A DNA stretch of 64,000 nt from UBA6168 sp039819485. Its GTDB lineage: Bacteria; Bacteroidota; Bacteroidia; Chitinophagales; Saprospiraceae. The stretch covers positions 6,850 through 70,849 of the forward strand of contig JBCBRY010000035.1 in NCBI GenBank assembly GCA_039819485.1, read 5' to 3'. The notes beneath the pieces were generated by a model that was given only the letters and a program-made list of their open reading frames with translations, was not told where the DNA came from and did no database searches. How positions within the stretch are numbered: position 1 is the first letter of the stretch; the number at the start of each line of letters is the position of its first letter. Below are positions 42,364-50,180 of this stretch, piece after piece. The position numbers and the translations under genes were made by a program.

Positions 42364-43752
42364 ATGAAAAAAAGTCCACTTTTTCAATTGATTGATGCTT
42401 TTAGTCCAATCGAACTAAGGGAGGCGGGCAAATTTCTGCGTTCTCCGTTTTTTAACACGCGGCGTGACTTGGTTATGCTTTTTGAATATTTGTCAAAAAA
42501 TGAGGATCCTACCAAAGCCCGGGCATGGTCAGCGGTGATGGGAAAACAGGTACCTTTTGACGACCAAAAATGCCGATTGTTATTGAGCTATCTCCACAAG
42601 TTGCTGGAACAGTTCGTGGTGATCAAGGAAACCCAAAAAGAAGACTTGGAGAACCGGTTGCGGCTCGTCCGCTACTACCGCAAACGCGGGCTGGCCAAGG
42701 CTTCTGCCAAAGGCAACAGAAATTTAGAACAGGCCATTCAAAAGCAGTCCCTGCGGGATGCCAGTTACCACAAAGTAAATTATGAGTTTTTACTGGAACA
42801 AAACATAGCAGCCACCTCTCACGACCCGACCAGCACGGCATTTCGAAGCCAAATGGAAAAAACGCTGGACTCCTATTATCTCTCCATCCGCCTGCGTTTG
42901 CTTTGCCTGTCCATTGCACAACGCGGGGTCTATCAAACCGGGGAAGATATTGAAGTAGATCAGCAGGTCATCTCTTTTGCAGAACGGGAAGAGTGGGAGG
43001 CAGTTCCTGCGGTAGCGACCTATTTGTTTTGTTACCGGATGTTGTCCCGACCGGAAGATGAGCTGCATTTTCAGCGATTTAAAAATTACCTGTTCCAGCT
43101 CAGTTATGAATTCGCAACGGATGAAATGCGCGGATTTTATCTCATGGCCATCAATTACTGCGTCCGTCGGCTCAATGAGGGGGCAACCCGTTTTCTGAAA
43201 GAAGTGTTTGATCTTTATCGGTCGGGGATCGAAAGCGGCTACCTGCTGGAAGATGGGGCCCTGTCTCTTTTCACCTATCACAATGTGGTGGCGGTCGGGC
43301 TGAAAACGGGTGAACTGGACTGGGTGAGCCAGTTTATTCATGAGCAAAAGAACGCATTGGAGCGCCGCTACCGGGATAGTGCTTTTAGTTTTAACCTGGC
43401 TCGACTGGAATACGCCCGCCGCAATTTTGGATCGGTGCTGGAACTGTTGCAAAAGGCCAACTATCGGGACCCGCTCGTGAATCTCGCCGCTAAAACGCTC
43501 TTGCTAAAAACCTATTACGAGTTGGCAGAGTATGACCTGCTCCAGTCCCACTTAGATGCCATGCGCAATTACGTGCGGCGCAAACGGGTGATCGGCTACC
43601 ACCAGAGAAATATATTGAACATTGTCCGGTTTACGGAAAAACTGATGGGGGCCGATGTGTTGGGCAAAAGCAGCAGGGTGAAATTACGGTCGGCCATCGA
43701 GCAGGAGGAGGAACTGACGGAGAAGGAGTGGCTATTGGATTGTTTGGGGTAA
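42364..43752 (+). CDS. Large alpha-helical protein, paralog of the 9866-11338 product
   Basis: 462 residues, no signal or TM, almost all helical. The first 45 residues (KKSPLFQLIDAFSPIELREA, GKFLRSPFFNTRRDLVMLFE) share a pattern with the protein at 9866-11338: L-F-Q-L, a helix, K-F/F-K, then L-L-F/M-L-F. The rest is an array of TPR-like helix pairs (for example LARLEYARRNFGSVLELLQK, LLLKTYYELAEYDLLQSHLD). There is no catalytic motif. Such proteins in Bacteroidota are orphans; a scaffold role is the most that can be said. It has a clear terminator at its end and its own -7 box. Confidence 0.78.
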   Translation: MKKSPLFQLIDAFSPIELREAGKFLRSPFFNTRRDLVMLFEYLSKNEDPTKARAWSAVMGKQVPFDDQKCRLLLSYLHKLLEQFVVIKETQKEDLENRLRLVRYYRKRGLAKASAKGNRNLEQAIQKQSLRDASYHKVNYEFLLEQNIAATSHDPTSTAFRSQMEKTLDSYYLSIRLRLLCLSIAQRGVYQTGEDIEVDQQVISFAEREEWEAVPAVATYLFCYRMLSRPEDELHFQRFKNYLFQLSYEFATDEMRGFYLMAINYCVRRLNEGATRFLKEVFDLYRSGIESGYLLEDGALSLFTYHNVVAVGLKTGELDWVSQFIHEQKNALERRYRDSAFSFNLARLEYARRNFGSVLELLQKANYRDPLVNLAAKTLLLKTYYELAEYDLLQSHLDAMRNYVRRKRVIGYHQRNILNIVRFTEKLMGADVLGKSSRVKLRSAIEQEEELTEKEWLLDCLG

Positions 43753-43754
43753 TT

Positions 43755-43775
43755 AAAAAACGGTAAACCGTTTTT
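43755..43775. terminator. Symmetric hairpin terminator AAAAAACGGT / ACCGTTTTT
   Basis: A minimal AACGGTAAACCGTT stem with A-run and T-run, 2 bp after the stop of the helical protein gene. Confidence 0.75.
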
Positions 43776-43857
43776 CTATCTTGATAGAGCGGATGTCAAT
43801 ATTGGTTTTCGGTTCAGGGAAACGGTGTTACCATTAGTCGTATTTGCCTGGAAACAG

Positions 43858-43896
43858 AAAAAGAGCGCTCCGACAGGTCGGAACACTCTTTATTTT
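43858..43896 (-). terminator. Bidirectional terminator for rpsT
   Basis: AAAGAGCGCTCCGAC / GTCGGAACACTCTTT, with A-rich and T-rich flanks, 27 bp beyond the rpsT stop codon on the minus strand. Confidence 0.7.
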
Positions 43897-43922
43897 TTTC
43901 GTTTCGCAATGACGTACCGAAA

Positions 43923-44174
43923 TCAGAGGCTATTCACATACTTAGCCAATTTGCCTTTTAGGTTGGCCGCTTTGTTTGGATGCCAAGTGTTTTTCTTTGC
44001 CAATTTGTCTATCAAACTGGACACTTTCGGAAAAAACTTTTCTGCTTCTGCCTTGTCTGTAATTTCACGCAAGGTCTTGATAGCAGTACGAGCAGTCTTT
44101 TTGTTAAAACGGTTGCGGGCACGCTTCTTGGCGTCCTGACGAATACGTTTCTTTGCTGATTTATGATGTGCCAT
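43923..44174 (-). CDS. rpsT: 30S ribosomal protein S20
   Basis: 83 residues, the usual S20 size. The start MAHHKSAKKRIRQDAKKRAR and the helical FFPKVSSLIDKLAKKNTWHP, then NKAANLKGKLAKYVNSL, are diagnostic. S20 binds 16S rRNA helices 9, 11 and 44 early in 30S assembly. The gene is monocistronic and followed by a bidirectional terminator. Confidence 0.98.
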   Translation of the reverse strand: MAHHKSAKKRIRQDAKKRARNRFNKKTARTAIKTLREITDKAEAEKFFPKVSSLIDKLAKKNTWHPNKAANLKGKLAKYVNSL

Positions 44175-44300
44175 TTATCTAAAAATATTTTGTATTAAAC
44201 CTAATGTTTTGGTAAAAAGCCCTTAAATAACGGCGCTTTCCAAAAACGGAGCGCAAAAGTAGGCAAAACAGTTTGAAAAAAGATAATAGAAATGATAATT

Positions 44301-44376
44301 TTTAGTTGTTGTATTGTTGATTGTTTAAAATGAACCCAGGTATTTCACGACAATCAACAATTGGCAATCAACAATT
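44301..44376. repeat. Word-type hairpin (GTTGATTGTT / AACAATCAAC)
   Basis: TTGTTGTATTGTTGATTGTT faces ACAATCAACAATTGGCAATC AACAA across a 26-nt centre. It ends 7 bp before the hydrolase ATG, so it forms the 5' leader of that gene. Confidence 0.75.
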
Positions 44377-44382
44377 TACTAA

Positions 44383-45168
44383 ATGAAGTGGATCAAAAGG
44401 TTGATGTATTTTATTCTATTTGTGTATGCGGTACTATGTGCGGCACTGTTTTTCTTTCAGGAAAAAATTATTTTCCAACCCGATAAACTGCCGGAGAACC
44501 ATGTGTTCAGGGCAGGGGAGGAAGTGGAGATCGAAGTCGACAAAGGCATCAGCCTCAATTGTCTTTGGCTGAAGGAACGGCCTTCCAAAGGTGTTATTCT
44601 TTATTTGCACGGTAACAGAGGGAGTAACCGTCGCTGTCTGTACCAGGCACAGAACATGGACGGCCACGGTTACGATATTTTTATGCCCGATTACCGTGGA
44701 TTTGGCAAAAGTGAAGGGCAGGTGAAAAACGACAGGCAGCTCTATCGTGACGTGCAAAAGGTGTATGATTTTTTAAAGGAAAAGTACCCCGAGCATAAGA
44801 TTGTGGTTGTCGGGTACTCGTTGGGCACCGGGATGGCATCCTATCTCGCTGCCCACAACAATCCGCAACAACTCGTACTGCTGGCACCCTACGTAAGCAT
44901 GTTGGATATGAAAGACCGGCATGCTCCGCTTGTTCCCGATTTTTTACTGAAATTCAAACTCCGCAACGATAAGCACCTGGCCATTGTTGAATGCCCCGTA
45001 ACCCTTTTCCACGGAACGGCAGACCGGGTGATCCCGTTTGTTTCATCGGAAATTTTAAAGGAGGTAAAATCCGAAGCCATCGAACTGGTAACCCTGCGCA
45101 ATGAAGGCCATCGGGGCACTATTTTCAATAATTTGTTCCGAAGAAAAATTGGCGAGATGTTGAGGTGA
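44383..45168 (+). CDS. Alpha/beta hydrolase, membrane-anchored (DUF-type serine hydrolase)
   Basis: 261 residues. An N-terminal TM or uncleaved signal anchor (6-26, RLMYFILFVYAVLCAALFFFQ) is followed by a linker (KIIFQPDKLPENHVF). The alpha/beta hydrolase domain has the oxyanion motif LYLHGNRGSNRR, the nucleophile elbow VVGYSLGTGMA (Ser about 145), Asp in HGTADRVIPF and His in NEGHRGTIF. This resembles YqkD/BAAT-like and Frsa-like serine hydrolases of Bacteroidota that carry an N-terminal anchor. It is probably an esterase or thioesterase in the periplasm. The substrate is unknown. Confidence 0.9.
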   Translation: MKWIKRLMYFILFVYAVLCAALFFFQEKIIFQPDKLPENHVFRAGEEVEIEVDKGISLNCLWLKERPSKGVILYLHGNRGSNRRCLYQAQNMDGHGYDIFMPDYRGFGKSEGQVKNDRQLYRDVQKVYDFLKEKYPEHKIVVVGYSLGTGMASYLAAHNNPQQLVLLAPYVSMLDMKDRHAPLVPDFLLKFKLRNDKHLAIVECPVTLFHGTADRVIPFVSSEILKEVKSEAIELVTLRNEGHRGTIFNNLFRRKIGEMLR

Positions 45169-45171
45169 GAT

Positions 45172-45378
45172 TTTAGACCGCTTTGCTGTCAGAGGTCAGA
45201 CCACTTCGTTGTCAGGAGTCAGATCGCTTTGTTGTCAGAGGTCAGGTCGCTTTGCTGTCAGAGGTCAGATATTTTCGAGTAAAAAACTGATTGTAAAAAG
45301 CCAAGGCTCAAATCAGTCTGACCTCTGACAGCAAAGCGATCTGACTCCTGACAACGAAGTGATCTGACCTCTCAAATG
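45172..45378. repeat. Word-type hairpin (GACCGCTTTGCTGTCAGAGGTC units)
   Basis: Four left-arm copies with small variants (ACCACTTCGTTGTCAGG, ATCGCTTTGTTGTCAGAG) face GTCTGACCTCTGACAGCAAA and TGACTCCTGACAACGAAG on the right. Variants are compensated, since TTCGTTG is matched by CAACGAAG, so the stem is preserved. It follows the hydrolase stop. Confidence 0.85.
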
Positions 45379-45383
45379 TGGGC

Positions 45384-45590
45384 AAAAAAAAACCCTGCCA
45401 ATTGACTTGACAGGGACAAAACAAAAAACAAACACTATGAACAAACACTAATCTTTAGTCACTTTAGGGTTATAAGGGTGAAAAAAGTCCCCCGATTTGA
45501 GACGGGGGCTACATAAAAAACAAAAACTATGAACAAACACTCACCCTATATCTTATAAGGATAAAAGCCCCGATTTTTACGGGAGAATTT
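45384..45590. repeat. Repeated module: A-run + GC hairpin + 27-bp direct repeat
   Basis: Module 1: nine As, CCCTGCCAA / TTGACAGGG (45393-45415), then AAAAAACAAACACTATGAAC AAACACT (45423-45449). Module 2: six As, AGTCCCCCG / CGGGGGCT (45486-45510), then the same 27-bp repeat with one mismatch (45515-45541). A partial third (AAAAGCCCCG / ACGGGAG) follows near 45562. On the minus strand each hairpin is followed by a U-run, like two tandem terminators. On the plus strand each repeat carries ATGAACAAACAC, closed at once by TAA in the first. Confidence 0.75.
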
Positions 45591-46146
45591 ATACCTGGTT
45601 GCAATGTCAAATTGATTATTTTAGATTTTTTTTGATCTGTTGGCCAAACACTTTTTTCGGCCGATCAATAATTTAATCTTTTTTATATATTTTCAATTAC
45701 TATGCCAAACAAAGGTTAATACGGAACAATTTACGGTATGGAACGGTGCGTTTTAAATCTTAAAATCCGTGACAAATATGGCAGGATCGAAGGCTCGAAA
45801 CCAGATGGGGCAAGGCTTTATGTGACGATGAAACCAGGTTGATAATCTCTTTTTCAGAACGTGAATTGCAACTGATTATCTTGTATTCATTGCCTTATTA
45901 CAATTTCTTTTTAATTGTTTCTTGTGATGGTACTTCGGGCAGGTAGTTGCAACGGATGCTGCACGACATACCTGAAAAGCATTGATGAAATCAACAAATC
46001 GAGTTTATGATCGAACCTTCCTTTAGTTTTGCTGTCTTGTAGAATAATTGATTCCCTTTTGAGGTTCTCAATTTTCCATATGGAAGTTTTCAAGCAACTT
46101 CATTTTTAAAATCATTCTTCCCAACATTCAACTAAATAATTTTATC
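45591..46146. other. 556-bp gene-free AT-rich stretch before the redoxin
   Basis: No gene is credible. A 34-codon plus-strand frame at 45738-45842 and a 60-codon minus-strand frame at 45911-46093 have no recognised motif or start context. The tandem minus-strand terminators at its left edge leave open a small minus-strand RNA here. Confidence 0.5.
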
Positions 46147-46833
46147 ATGAAAAAATTACTCGGATTCATTGCTTCTCTGGCTGTCATGGTTCTTTTCGTT
46201 GCCTGCGCGGGCAGTGGCGAGCCAACCGCCCAATCATCAGATGACACCCCGGCGAAAGCTGTTTCAGTTGCAAGCAAGACTACAGCCGGCGTCAAAGTAG
46301 GTGACATTGCACCTGATTTCAATTTGAAAAATATCGATGGAGAAATGGTCTCCCTGGCCAGTATCAAAAATGCGGATGGTACGGCACCAAAAGGTTACAT
46401 CGTTACTTTCACCTGCAATACATGCCCTTATGCAGTAATGTACGAAGACCGTTTGGTCGAACTGCACAACAAATATGCTCCTCAGGGCTATCCGGTTGTT
46501 GCGATCATGCCGAACGATATTGAAGTAAAGCCGGGTGATAGCCCAGCTGCGATGAAAAAAAGAGCGGAGGACAAAGGGTTTTCATTCGCTTATTTATATG
46601 ATGAAGGCCAAAAGGTGTACCCTCAGTACGGAGCTACTAAAACACCTCACATTTTCTTGTTAGACGACACTCGTAAGGTACGCTATATCGGTGCCATCGA
46701 CAACAACCCTCAGGATGCCAGTATGGTGAGCAAGCACTACCTGGAGGATGCCATCGCTGCGGTGGATGCGGGCAATGAGCCTGATCCTGATTTTACAAAG
46801 GCCGTCGGTTGTTCTATTAAAGTGAAAAAGTAA
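46147..46833 (+). CDS. Redoxin/AhpC-TSA-type thioredoxin lipoprotein
   Basis: 228 residues. Signal MKKLLGFIASLAVMVLFVAC with lipidated Cys20. The redoxin domain (about 48-225) starts KVGDIAPDFNLKNIDGEMVS and carries CNTC at Cys90-Cys93 (VTFTCNTCPYAVMYE), then YPVVAIMPNDIEVKPGDS and YGATKTPHIFLLD with the cis-Pro loop T-P. The C-N-T-C centre with a following P-Y is the pattern of periplasmic thiol-disulfide proteins or alkyl-hydroperoxide-like reductases; thioredoxins have CGPC. It is anchored in the envelope. A single hairpin terminator follows. Confidence 0.93.
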   Translation: MKKLLGFIASLAVMVLFVACAGSGEPTAQSSDDTPAKAVSVASKTTAGVKVGDIAPDFNLKNIDGEMVSLASIKNADGTAPKGYIVTFTCNTCPYAVMYEDRLVELHNKYAPQGYPVVAIMPNDIEVKPGDSPAAMKKRAEDKGFSFAYLYDEGQKVYPQYGATKTPHIFLLDDTRKVRYIGAIDNNPQDASMVSKHYLEDAIAAVDAGNEPDPDFTKAVGCSIKVKK

Positions 46834-46856
46834 TCCGGGCATAGTCCGGCGACGTA

Positions 46857-46882
46857 GTACTCGGATTGCCATACCGAGTTAC
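46857..46882. repeat. CTCGGATTG-family hairpin, single copy
   Basis: GTACTCGGATTGCCATACCG AGTTAC forms a 9-10 bp stem. It is the same word as the 47-bp array at 36514 and the solitary copy near 38023. Confidence 0.7.
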
Positions 46883-46888
46883 AGCATA

Positions 46889-46928
46889 CAAGAGGTTTTG
46901 TGAAATACAAGACCTCTTGTTTTTTTTA
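46889..46928 (+). terminator. Intrinsic terminator of the redoxin gene
   Basis: CAAGAGGTTTTGT / ACAAGACCTCTTG with a short GAAAT loop and an eight-T run. Confidence 0.88.
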
Positions 46929-46947
46929 ATTTTATCCTAAGCAACTT

Positions 46948-47382
46948 ATGTTCATACAATTCCAGACCATTTTTTTGCTGATCTTCTTGGTCAATCCCAT
47001 TTACTCTCAATCCAAAACCCACCAAACAATCGCTGACCTCGAACAACAACGATTCCTGGCCATGATGCAAAAAGACGTCGCATTCCTCGAAAATGTTTTG
47101 ACCGAAGACGTGACTTACGCCCACTCCAATGGATTGGTGGAAAACAAAAAACAACACCTGGAAAATGTCAGCTCCGGCAGCATCACTTACCAACAGATGA
47201 AAGTGGAAGAGAACAGCCTGAGGATCTACAAAAAAACTGCCGTCAATAACGGCATCATCAACGTGAAAGGCCTATATAAAGGCACACCTTTCCAGGTCCG
47301 TCTCGGTTACACCAATATATATGTGAAGACAAAACGCCAATGGAAATTGGCAGCCTGGCAGTCCGCCAAGTTAGAGGAATGA
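46948..47382 (+). CDS. Secreted NTF2-like/DUF4440 protein
   Basis: 144 residues. Signal peptide about 1-18 (FIQFQTIFLLIFLVNPIYSQ). The domain is a cystatin/NTF2-like DUF4440: IADLEQQRFLAMMQKDVAFL, ENVLTEDVTYAHSNGLVENK, a beta strand SLRIYKKTAVNNGIINVKG, and the closing WKLAAWQSAKL. The fold is a cone-shaped alpha+beta barrel that holds small ligands or acts as a hydrolase-like pocket. No catalytic set is obvious. It stands after the redoxin terminator, so it is a separate transcript. Confidence 0.88.
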   Translation: MFIQFQTIFLLIFLVNPIYSQSKTHQTIADLEQQRFLAMMQKDVAFLENVLTEDVTYAHSNGLVENKKQHLENVSSGSITYQQMKVEENSLRIYKKTAVNNGIINVKGLYKGTPFQVRLGYTNIYVKTKRQWKLAAWQSAKLEE

Positions 47383-47383
47383 A

Positions 47384-47436
47384 GAATGAAATGAAAAATG
47401 AAGAACATGATTAATTCTTCATTCTTCATTCCTCAT
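47384..47436. repeat. Word-type hairpin (GAATGAAATGAAAAATGA)
   Basis: GAATGAAGAATGAAATGAAA faces TTCTTCATTCTTCATTCCTC ATT, around AGAACATGATTAAT. It covers the space between the convergent stop codons at 47382 and 47436. Confidence 0.8.
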
Positions 47437-49337
47437 TATCTACCTGCCTCCAGTTTGGGGTTCTTCCTTTGCAGTGCCCCCATTGTTTCGATCATGTCCA
47501 CCAGTTCCCGGCGGTAGCCGTTTTCGTCTTTGCCCATGGCGCCTTTGGCTAATTGGGCGGCATGTTTGTAAGAAGCATTTTTCCTGAATTCAGAATCCCG
47601 GAGCAACATGCCGAATTCAGCCACAGCTGCGGCGAAGCGGAAATTGTCGCTGGTGCTATTTTTAGATAAGATTTGCATCGAGACGGGTTTTTCAATTTTT
47701 TGGCTGACATCGCCATCCGGCTGTTTGTAGCGGAGTTTAATGGTCAGCATCTCGTCCGATTTACTGGCATTTTCGATCACTTTGTTTTTTTGGTATTTCA
47801 GGTCATCGACAGCGCCAAGAAACTCACTGTCCGTTCCGGAAGGAATAATTTCGTACAGGGCCGTTACCCGGTGGCCGCTGCCCAGTTCGCCTGCATCTTT
47901 TTTGTCGTCATTAAAGTCTTCTTTGTTCAACAATCGGTTTTCATAGCCGATGAGGCGGTAGCCCTGTACGAATGCTGGATTGAATTCGATCTGAATTTTT
48001 ACATCTTTGGCAATGGTAAAGAGCGTGCCTCCGAATTCATTGACCAGTACTTTGCGGCCTTCGTTGATGTTGTCGATATAATAATGGTTGCCGTTGCCGT
48101 GGTCGGCGAGTTCTTGCATTTTATTGTCTTTGTAATTGCCGGTCCCAAAACCAAGTACGGTAAGAAAAACACCGCTTTCTCTTTCCTTTTCAATCATTTT
48201 TACCAGCTCGCCATCACTGCTGACACCGACGTTGAAATCACCATCGGTCGCAAGGATCACGCGGTTGTTGCCTTTCTCTACGAAGTGTTCCCGTGCCGTT
48301 TCGTAGGCCAGTTTTATACCGGCTGCGCCGGCAGTTGAACCACCCGCCTCCAGGCGGTCGAGAGCATCGATGATTTTCTGGCGGTTGCTTCCCGGGGTAG
48401 GGGGGAGTACCAGCCCGGTCGCACTGGCATACACTGCGATAGCAACCCGGTCTTCTTCCCGCATGTTGTTAACGAGCATTTTCAAAGACGATTTGAGCAG
48501 CGGTAATTTATTCATAGAGCGCATGCTGCCGGATACATCGATCAGGAAGACAAGGTTGGATGGGGGCAGGTGTTCGGTAGCTATTTTTTCGCCCTGCATA
48601 CCGATCATTAATAGGTGGTTGTCGCTGTTCCAAGGGCAGGTGGAAATTTCGGTAGCCACTTCAAAAGGATGCTCTCCGGTTGGCTGCGGATAGTCGTAAT
48701 CGAAATAATTGACCATTTCTTCAATGCGTACTGCGTCGGCAGGCGGAGTTTGTCCGTTGTTGATAAAACGGCGCAGGTTGCTGTAGGATGCAGCGTCCAC
48801 ATCAATCGAGAATGTGGAGAGAGGTACATCGGTTACTTTATGAAAACGGTTCTCCTGGATGTGGCTGTAATCTTCGGTATTGTGAGCTGGGCCGGCATCG
48901 TGCATCGGCATGTAGGAAGCAGCGGGTGGGGCTTCCAGCGCAAACATGCGGTCCGTTGCGCGGATGGTACTAATGCTGGAAGTCCTATTTTTCATCTTTG
49001 GTTTTTTCTGGACACCTATTACTACCACCTCGTCCAGCTTGGTCCCGGTGGCCAATCTGATTTTTGCAAAATCCCCTTCGCACACTTTTTGCGCCGCACT
49101 TTCATAGCCGGTGTAACTGATTTCCAATTCTTCGCAGCGGTTGCTGACTTTAATCTCGAAGGTTCCGTCGACGTCCGTAACCGTACCTGTGCTTGTGCCT
49201 TTTACAAGAACATTAGCGCCGATCAATACGTCTCCGTTATCGTCCGATACTTTTCCTTTTAATGTATATTCCGTTGAGTCGATGGGGACAAAAAATGCCA
49301 TGAGCGAAATGGCAAACAAACTGAACAAAGCTTTCAT
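47436..49337 (-). CDS. VWA-domain protein with carboxypeptidase-regulatory N-domain (YfbK-like)
   Basis: 633 residues. Signal peptide (MKALFSLFAISLMAFFVPID). A CarboxypepD-regulatory beta domain (about 24-90, YTLKGKVSDDNGDVLIGANV, GTSTGTVTDVDGTFEIKV) precedes a hydrophilic linker. A vWF-A N-terminal domain (about 155-255, VPLSTFSIDVDAASYSNLRR) follows. The VWA domain proper carries the MIDAS DVSGSM at about 265-270, with later T and D residues (ATDGDFNVGV). The C-terminal DUF3520-like domain follows. The family is common in Bacteroidota and usually neighbours a sigma factor and TonB-like protein, as here (divergent from 49550-51593). It is exported; the role is probably envelope-associated. 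Confidence 0.92.
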   Translation of the reverse strand: MKALFSLFAISLMAFFVPIDSTEYTLKGKVSDDNGDVLIGANVLVKGTSTGTVTDVDGTFEIKVSNRCEELEISYTGYESAAQKVCEGDFAKIRLATGTKLDEVVVIGVQKKPKMKNRTSSISTIRATDRMFALEAPPAASYMPMHDAGPAHNTEDYSHIQENRFHKVTDVPLSTFSIDVDAASYSNLRRFINNGQTPPADAVRIEEMVNYFDYDYPQPTGEHPFEVATEISTCPWNSDNHLLMIGMQGEKIATEHLPPSNLVFLIDVSGSMRSMNKLPLLKSSLKMLVNNMREEDRVAIAVYASATGLVLPPTPGSNRQKIIDALDRLEAGGSTAGAAGIKLAYETAREHFVEKGNNRVILATDGDFNVGVSSDGELVKMIEKERESGVFLTVLGFGTGNYKDNKMQELADHGNGNHYYIDNINEGRKVLVNEFGGTLFTIAKDVKIQIEFNPAFVQGYRLIGYENRLLNKEDFNDDKKDAGELGSGHRVTALYEIIPSGTDSEFLGAVDDLKYQKNKVIENASKSDEMLTIKLRYKQPDGDVSQKIEKPVSMQILSKNSTSDNFRFAAAVAEFGMLLRDSEFRKNASYKHAAQLAKGAMGKDENGYRRELVDMIETMGALQRKNPKLEAGR

Positions 49338-49477
49338 AGGTCTTTAGTTTTAGTAGGCAGGTAAGCCTGGATTCGACTTTTAATTACCTGCGTCAGATTT
49401 TTTGATGAAATTAAATAGAACGAGGGAAGGATGCAGCGTGAAAATGGAATTACATAAACCGGACTGATTTTTTTATT

Positions 49478-49485
49478 TATGTTTG
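49478..49485 (+). promoter_or_regulatory. Bacteroidota -7 element TATGTTTG
   Basis: An exact TAnnTTTG match 64 bp before the sigma factor ATG, without a -33 TTTG at the expected spacing. A small CGGAAAG / CTTTCCG hairpin follows at 49500-49516. Confidence 0.45.
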
Positions 49486-49549
49486 ATTTTCTAACGTATT
49501 CGGAAAGTCCCTTTCCGAAGCAAAAACGGGAAGAAATATCCCGGTTACT

Positions 49550-50146
49550 ATGCTAAAGCGCTTTCGCCGACATACCGCCAATCAAACGGACGAGGAACTG
49601 GTCGCACAGTACCAGACCTCTGGCGATTTGGTACATATCGGAACTTTGTACGAGCGCTACACGGAATTGGTCTTTGGGGTTTGTTTGAAATATTTGAAAA
49701 AGACGGTCTTGGCTGAAGATGCCGTGATGGATATTTTTGAAACACTGGTAAAAAAAGCCAGGACACATGACATTCGGCAGTTCCGGCCGTGGTTGTATGT
49801 GTTGGCAAAAAACCATTGCCTGATGCAGCTGCGCAAAAAGAACGTGACCGATTCACTCGATGGCATGACTGCGCCTCAACAGTCGGCGGTTATGCATTCC
49901 GCTGGATTTGTGCATCCCATTGATGATTTCGAGCCGGACAATGAAGAAGCTGCCCTCAAAGAATGCCTGGAAAAACTGCCACCTCAGCAACTAATTTGTG
50001 TCAGGCAGTTTTATTATGAAGGAAAATCATATAAACAGATTTCAGAAGAAAGCGGCGAACAGCTCGGCCGGGTACGGTCGAATATTCAAAACGGCCGACG
50101 AAACCTGCGGATCTGTATGGAGAAGAAGGTGGGGAATGAAAAATGA
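49550..50146 (+). CDS. RNA polymerase sigma factor, ECF type
   Basis: 198 residues with region 2 (about 20-95: DLVHIGTLYERYTELVFGVC, EDAVMDIFETLVKKA, FRPWLYVLAKNHCLMQLRKK) and region 4 (about 125-190: LKECLEKLPPQQLICVRQFY, KSYKQISEESGEQLGRVRSN). It differs from the factor at 19803 in having a longer linker. A 34-bp gap separates it from the TonB-fusion gene that follows, making an operon with a probable anti-sigma or output protein. Sigma/anti-sigma/TonB pairs in Bacteroidota often control envelope functions. Confidence 0.95.
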   Translation: MLKRFRRHTANQTDEELVAQYQTSGDLVHIGTLYERYTELVFGVCLKYLKKTVLAEDAVMDIFETLVKKARTHDIRQFRPWLYVLAKNHCLMQLRKKNVTDSLDGMTAPQQSAVMHSAGFVHPIDDFEPDNEEAALKECLEKLPPQQLICVRQFYYEGKSYKQISEESGEQLGRVRSNIQNGRRNLRICMEKKVGNEK

Positions 50147-50180
50147 AGCGTGAAGAATGCTTTTGTAAAACAATGAAGTA

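Noticed and set aside
45738..45842. A 34-codon plus-strand frame (MERCVLNLKIRDKYGRIEGS...).
   Set aside because: The composition looks protein-like but there is no start context or recognised family; possibly a gene relic.
45911..46093. A 60-codon minus-strand frame in the gene-free stretch.
   Set aside because: No motif, no promoter; the size is expected by chance in AT-rich DNA.
47673..48338. A 221-codon plus-strand frame antisense to the VWA protein.
   Set aside because: It is a shadow of the VWA/MIDAS gene.
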